From positions 1 to 64,000 of the forward strand of contig CAJKQE010000001.1 in assembly GCA_905201915.1 (NCBI GenBank): 64,000 nt of DNA, in the 5' to 3' direction. Below the pieces are notes generated by a model. The model was given only the letters and a program-made list of their open reading frames with translations, did no database searches and was not told the DNA's origin. A program made the translations under genes and the position numbers. Shown here piece after piece: positions 61,433 through 64,000 of this stretch (position 1 is the first letter of the stretch; every line of letters starts with the position of its first letter). The DNA is from an uncultured Lachnospiraceae bacterium (GTDB lineage Bacteria; Bacillota; Clostridia; Lachnospirales; Lachnospiraceae).

Positions 61433-63385
61433 ATGAAAAAAAGAAAATTGGAGAGTGTCCTGCTTAAGAATATCTGTATTAAGGATGATTTTTGGGATAG
61501 ATATATTAAGCTGGTGAAGGGCGTTATTATTCCATATCAATGGAGAACTCTCAATGATGAAGTGCCTGATGCAGAACCCAGTCATTGTATTAAAAATTTT
61601 CGTATTGCGGCAGGGGAAGAAACAGGTGAATTTGAAGGGGCTGTTTTTCAAGATACGGATGTAGCGAAATGGCTGGAAGCTGTAGCCTTTACCCTGGCAT
61701 CAACGGGGAGAGATGAAGAACTTGAGAAACTGGCAGATGAAACCATTGATTTGATTGGCAGGGCTCAGTGTGAAGATGGTTATCTGAATACATATTTTAC
61801 GATTAAGGAGCCGGACAGACGGTGGACTAATTTAAAAGAAGGACATGAATTATATACTGCAGGTCATCTGATAGAAGCGGCAACGGCTTATTATGAAGCC
61901 ACAGGAAAACGAAAGTTTCTTGATATTGTATCTCGTTTTGCCGATGTGATTTGTGATAAATTTGGTCCGGAAGAAGGCAAATGTCATGGGTATCCGGGAC
62001 ATTCAGAAATAGAATTGGCTTTGGTAAAACTGTTCAGAGCAACAGGAGAAAAAAGATATTTGGATACAGCTAAATTTTTTGTGGATGCAAGAGGCGTAGG
62101 AGAAAACTATTTTGCTCAGGAAGAAAGAGGAGAAAAGTATAAACAAATCTTCCCGGAATTTACAGCATACCAGCCGGAGTATTCACAATCTCATCTTCCT
62201 GTAAGGGAGCAGAAAACAGCAGAGGGACATGCGGTAAGAGCAGTTTATCTTTACAGCGCAATGGCTGATTTGGCCTATGAATGTGAAGATGAAACACTTC
62301 GGGAAGCCTGTGAAACACTTTGGGATAATATCGTTAAAAAGAGAATGTATATTACAGGTGGAATTGGTTCATCGGGACTTTTAGAACGATTTACCACAGA
62401 CTATGATTTGCCTAATGACAGAAATTATTCTGAATCCTGTGCATCTATCGGGCTTGCAATGTTCGGTAAGAGAATGGCAGAAATTACAAGAGATGCAGCT
62501 TATGTGGATATCGTAGAAAAGGCATTATACAACACAGTGCTGGCAGGGATTGCCATGGATGGTAAAAGCTTCTTTTATGTAAATCCTCTGGAAGTATGGC
62601 CGGAGAACTGCATGGAAAGAACTTCTATGGAACACGTAAAACCGGTAAGGCAGAAATGGTTTAGTGTGGCGTGTTGTCCGCCAAATATAGCAAGAACGCT
62701 GGCATCGATGGGACAGTACATATATGGAATAGATGAAGATGCATTATATGTAAACTTGTATATTTCAAATGATACAAATGTAGAAATAGCAAAAGTGCCA
62801 TATAAGATAAAAGTTGACAGCAATTATCTTGTGGATGGAAAAGTTCACCTTTATGCACAGGCTGAAAAGGCTTCAGGAGGAAAAATTGCTCTTCGTATAC
62901 CGGGATATGCAAAACAGTTTACTGTATATAGAAATGGTGAAATATTAGAAAATCCGGTAGTTGAAAAAGGTTATTTGATTTTAGAAAACCTTGGTGCAAA
63001 TGAGGAGATTACAATTCAGTGTGATATGAAAGCGCGTTTTGTCCATGCAAATCCAAATGTAAGAGCAGACGAAGGGAAAACGGCAATCATGAGAGGACCG
63101 CTGGTTTATTGTTTAGAAGAAACGGATAATGAAAAAAATCTTTCTTCTTATTATGTGGATACAAAAGCGGAACTTATAGAACAGTATGAAGCAGAACTTT
63201 TAGGGGGTGTTGTTACCGTTAAAGCAAAAGGTAAAAGGATTTTACAAAAAGGCTGGGAAGACGACCAGTTGTATGGAGAAAGAAAAATTGAAATGGAAGA
63301 TGTGGAATTGAAGGCAGTTCCATATTGCAACTGGGGAAATCGTGAGAAAGGCGAAATGCTTGTCTGGATAAAGGAAATTTTTTAA
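61433..63385 (+). CDS. GH127 beta-L-arabinofuranosidase
   Basis: 650 aa from ATG 61433 (AGGTGG upstream; an in-frame ATG at 61415 would lie against the operator and has no site). Alpha/alpha-barrel N terminus, then beta domains. The Zn/catalytic set of HypBA1 is visible: ESCASIGL (Glu and Cys) and VACCPPNIARTL (two Cys, one the nucleophile). These enzymes release L-arabinofuranose from arabinan, extensin or arabinogalactan glycans. There is no signal peptide, so it acts in the cytosol on imported oligosaccharides. Confidence 0.9.
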   Translation: MKKRKLESVLLKNICIKDDFWDRYIKLVKGVIIPYQWRTLNDEVPDAEPSHCIKNFRIAAGEETGEFEGAVFQDTDVAKWLEAVAFTLASTGRDEELEKLADETIDLIGRAQCEDGYLNTYFTIKEPDRRWTNLKEGHELYTAGHLIEAATAYYEATGKRKFLDIVSRFADVICDKFGPEEGKCHGYPGHSEIELALVKLFRATGEKRYLDTAKFFVDARGVGENYFAQEERGEKYKQIFPEFTAYQPEYSQSHLPVREQKTAEGHAVRAVYLYSAMADLAYECEDETLREACETLWDNIVKKRMYITGGIGSSGLLERFTTDYDLPNDRNYSESCASIGLAMFGKRMAEITRDAAYVDIVEKALYNTVLAGIAMDGKSFFYVNPLEVWPENCMERTSMEHVKPVRQKWFSVACCPPNIARTLASMGQYIYGIDEDALYVNLYISNDTNVEIAKVPYKIKVDSNYLVDGKVHLYAQAEKASGGKIALRIPGYAKQFTVYRNGEILENPVVEKGYLILENLGANEEITIQCDMKARFVHANPNVRADEGKTAIMRGPLVYCLEETDNEKNLSSYYVDTKAELIEQYEAELLGGVVTVKAKGKRILQKGWEDDQLYGERKIEMEDVELKAVPYCNWGNREKGEMLVWIKEIF

Positions 63386-63464
63386 AAAACAATTTTAAAA
63401 CGTATCATACAGAAACAGAAAGGTTTCTGAAATTGATAAAACGAAAACAGGGAGGAATTTAAGT

Positions 63465-64000
63465 ATGAAGAAAAAAGTGTTGAGCATTTTATTATCAGCA
63501 GTAATGGCAGGAACAATGCTTGTAGGATGCGGAAATGGTGAAAGCAAAGGTTCTGAGGAGAAAAAGGAAACAGGAAAAAGAGAAATGGAAGTAGAAGGGG
63601 ATGATGTTACAACTCTTAATGTATGGACTTTCATTGAAAACCATCAGGATTTCTACACAAACATGGCTGAAAAATGGAATGAAGCAAATCCTGATAAAAA
63701 AGTAAAATTAGTTTTATCCAACATGGCGTATGACGATATGCACAACAAATTGTCTCTGGCTTTAGAAACAGGAGAGGGAGCACCGGATGTAGTAGATATC
63801 GAGTTGGGAAAATTCCCGGCATTTACAACAGGTCAAATCGGACTGAAGGATTTAACAGAAGCTACACAGCCATATAGTGATAACGTTGTTGAATCCAGAC
63901 TGGATCTGTATTCTAAAGATGGTAAATGTTATGGTTTCCCTACACACGTAGGTACAATGGTTGCTTTTTATAATACAGAAGCTCTTGAAGCAGCTGATAT
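63465..64000 (+). CDS. Extracellular sugar-binding lipoprotein, 5' part
   Basis: Starts at ATG 63465 (GGGAGGAA upstream) and runs off the window at 64000. Lipobox LVGC (Cys 22), a short charged linker, then a family 1 solute-binding domain: TLNVWTFIENHQDFYTNMAEKWNEANPDKKV, GEGAPDVVDIELGKF, and YGFPTHVGTMVAFYNTEAL. It is likely the binding protein of an ABC importer for arabino-oligosaccharides, co-transcribed with the GH127 gene. Confidence 0.87.
   Translation, partial: MKKKVLSILLSAVMAGTMLVGCGNGESKGSEEKKETGKREMEVEGDDVTTLNVWTFIENHQDFYTNMAEKWNEANPDKKVKLVLSNMAYDDMHNKLSLALETGEGAPDVVDIELGKFPAFTTGQIGLKDLTEATQPYSDNVVESRLDLYSKDGKCYGFPTHVGTMVAFYNTEALEAAD

Overview
The window is a chromosomal segment of a low-GC, spore-forming Firmicute, most probably a Lachnospiraceae member (Blautia or Ruminococcus-like). 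Evidence: strong AGGAGG-type ribosome sites, sporulation genes of the clostridial type (SpoIID, SpoIIQ-like, SpoVT), a reverse rubrerythrin, a class B sortase with an SPKTG substrate, and many small MoxR/VWA, MATE and LacI genes typical of gut anaerobes. The genus is inferred, not proven.

1-18,300 is mostly housekeeping: the 3' end of a tRNA-Lys, a secreted CAP protein with wall-binding repeats, a MATE pump, O-acetylhomoserine sulfhydrylase, an MnmM-type methyltransferase, spoIID and a spoIIQ-like gene, a GIY-YIG protein, a leftward nagA-moxR-vwa operon, reverse rubrerythrin behind a clear promoter/operator, hemolysin III, a HAD phosphatase, spoVT, pncB behind a duplicated 29-bp promoter/operator, a VanY-type carboxypeptidase and a 49-aa gene with a sigma-G-like promoter. 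18,300-26,050 holds a heptad-repeat coiled-coil gene, a decayed sensor kinase fused to an ABC-permease tail, a complete Ugp-type ABC importer with a glycerophosphodiesterase, and a PTS IIC-like membrane protein.

26,050-49,480 is a 20-gene capsule/exopolysaccharide locus. It begins with a long structured leader, then cpsB-cpsC-cpsD, an SGNH-like membrane protein, an LCP ligase, sortase B with its SPKTG substrate, and a 4,6-dehydratase. A markedly AT-rich strain-specific block follows (glycosyltransferases, Wzy, pyruvyltransferase plus FrhB-like protein, Wzx). Then come the fnlA/fnlC/capF genes for UDP-L-FucNAc, an acetyltransferase and the initiating phosphoglycosyltransferase.

49,500-59,700 is an accessory, defence-like island. 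It contains (i) a leftward three-gene operon: an ADP-ribosyltransferase-like toxin broken by two in-frame TAA codons, a translationally coupled 79-aa protein and a frameshifted SecB-like chaperone, read here as a decaying toxin-antitoxin-chaperone module; (ii) two nearly identical tandem Rpn nuclease genes, each with a strong internal start that would make a C-terminal intragenic antitoxin, the first having lost its own ATG; (iii) a nucleotidyltransferase-fold protein; (iv) a HipA-like kinase; (v) an ABC-type ATPase plus TOPRIM-like pair, flanked by two paralogous membrane-anchored HTH proteins. Short scars of Rpn genes lie at the cargo borders, suggesting that Rpn copies served as recombination sites.

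59,900-64,000 is a sugar-use locus: a LacI regulator, three operator palindromes centred on AAACGTT, a GH127 beta-L-arabinofuranosidase and the start of a sugar-binding lipoprotein gene cut by the window end.
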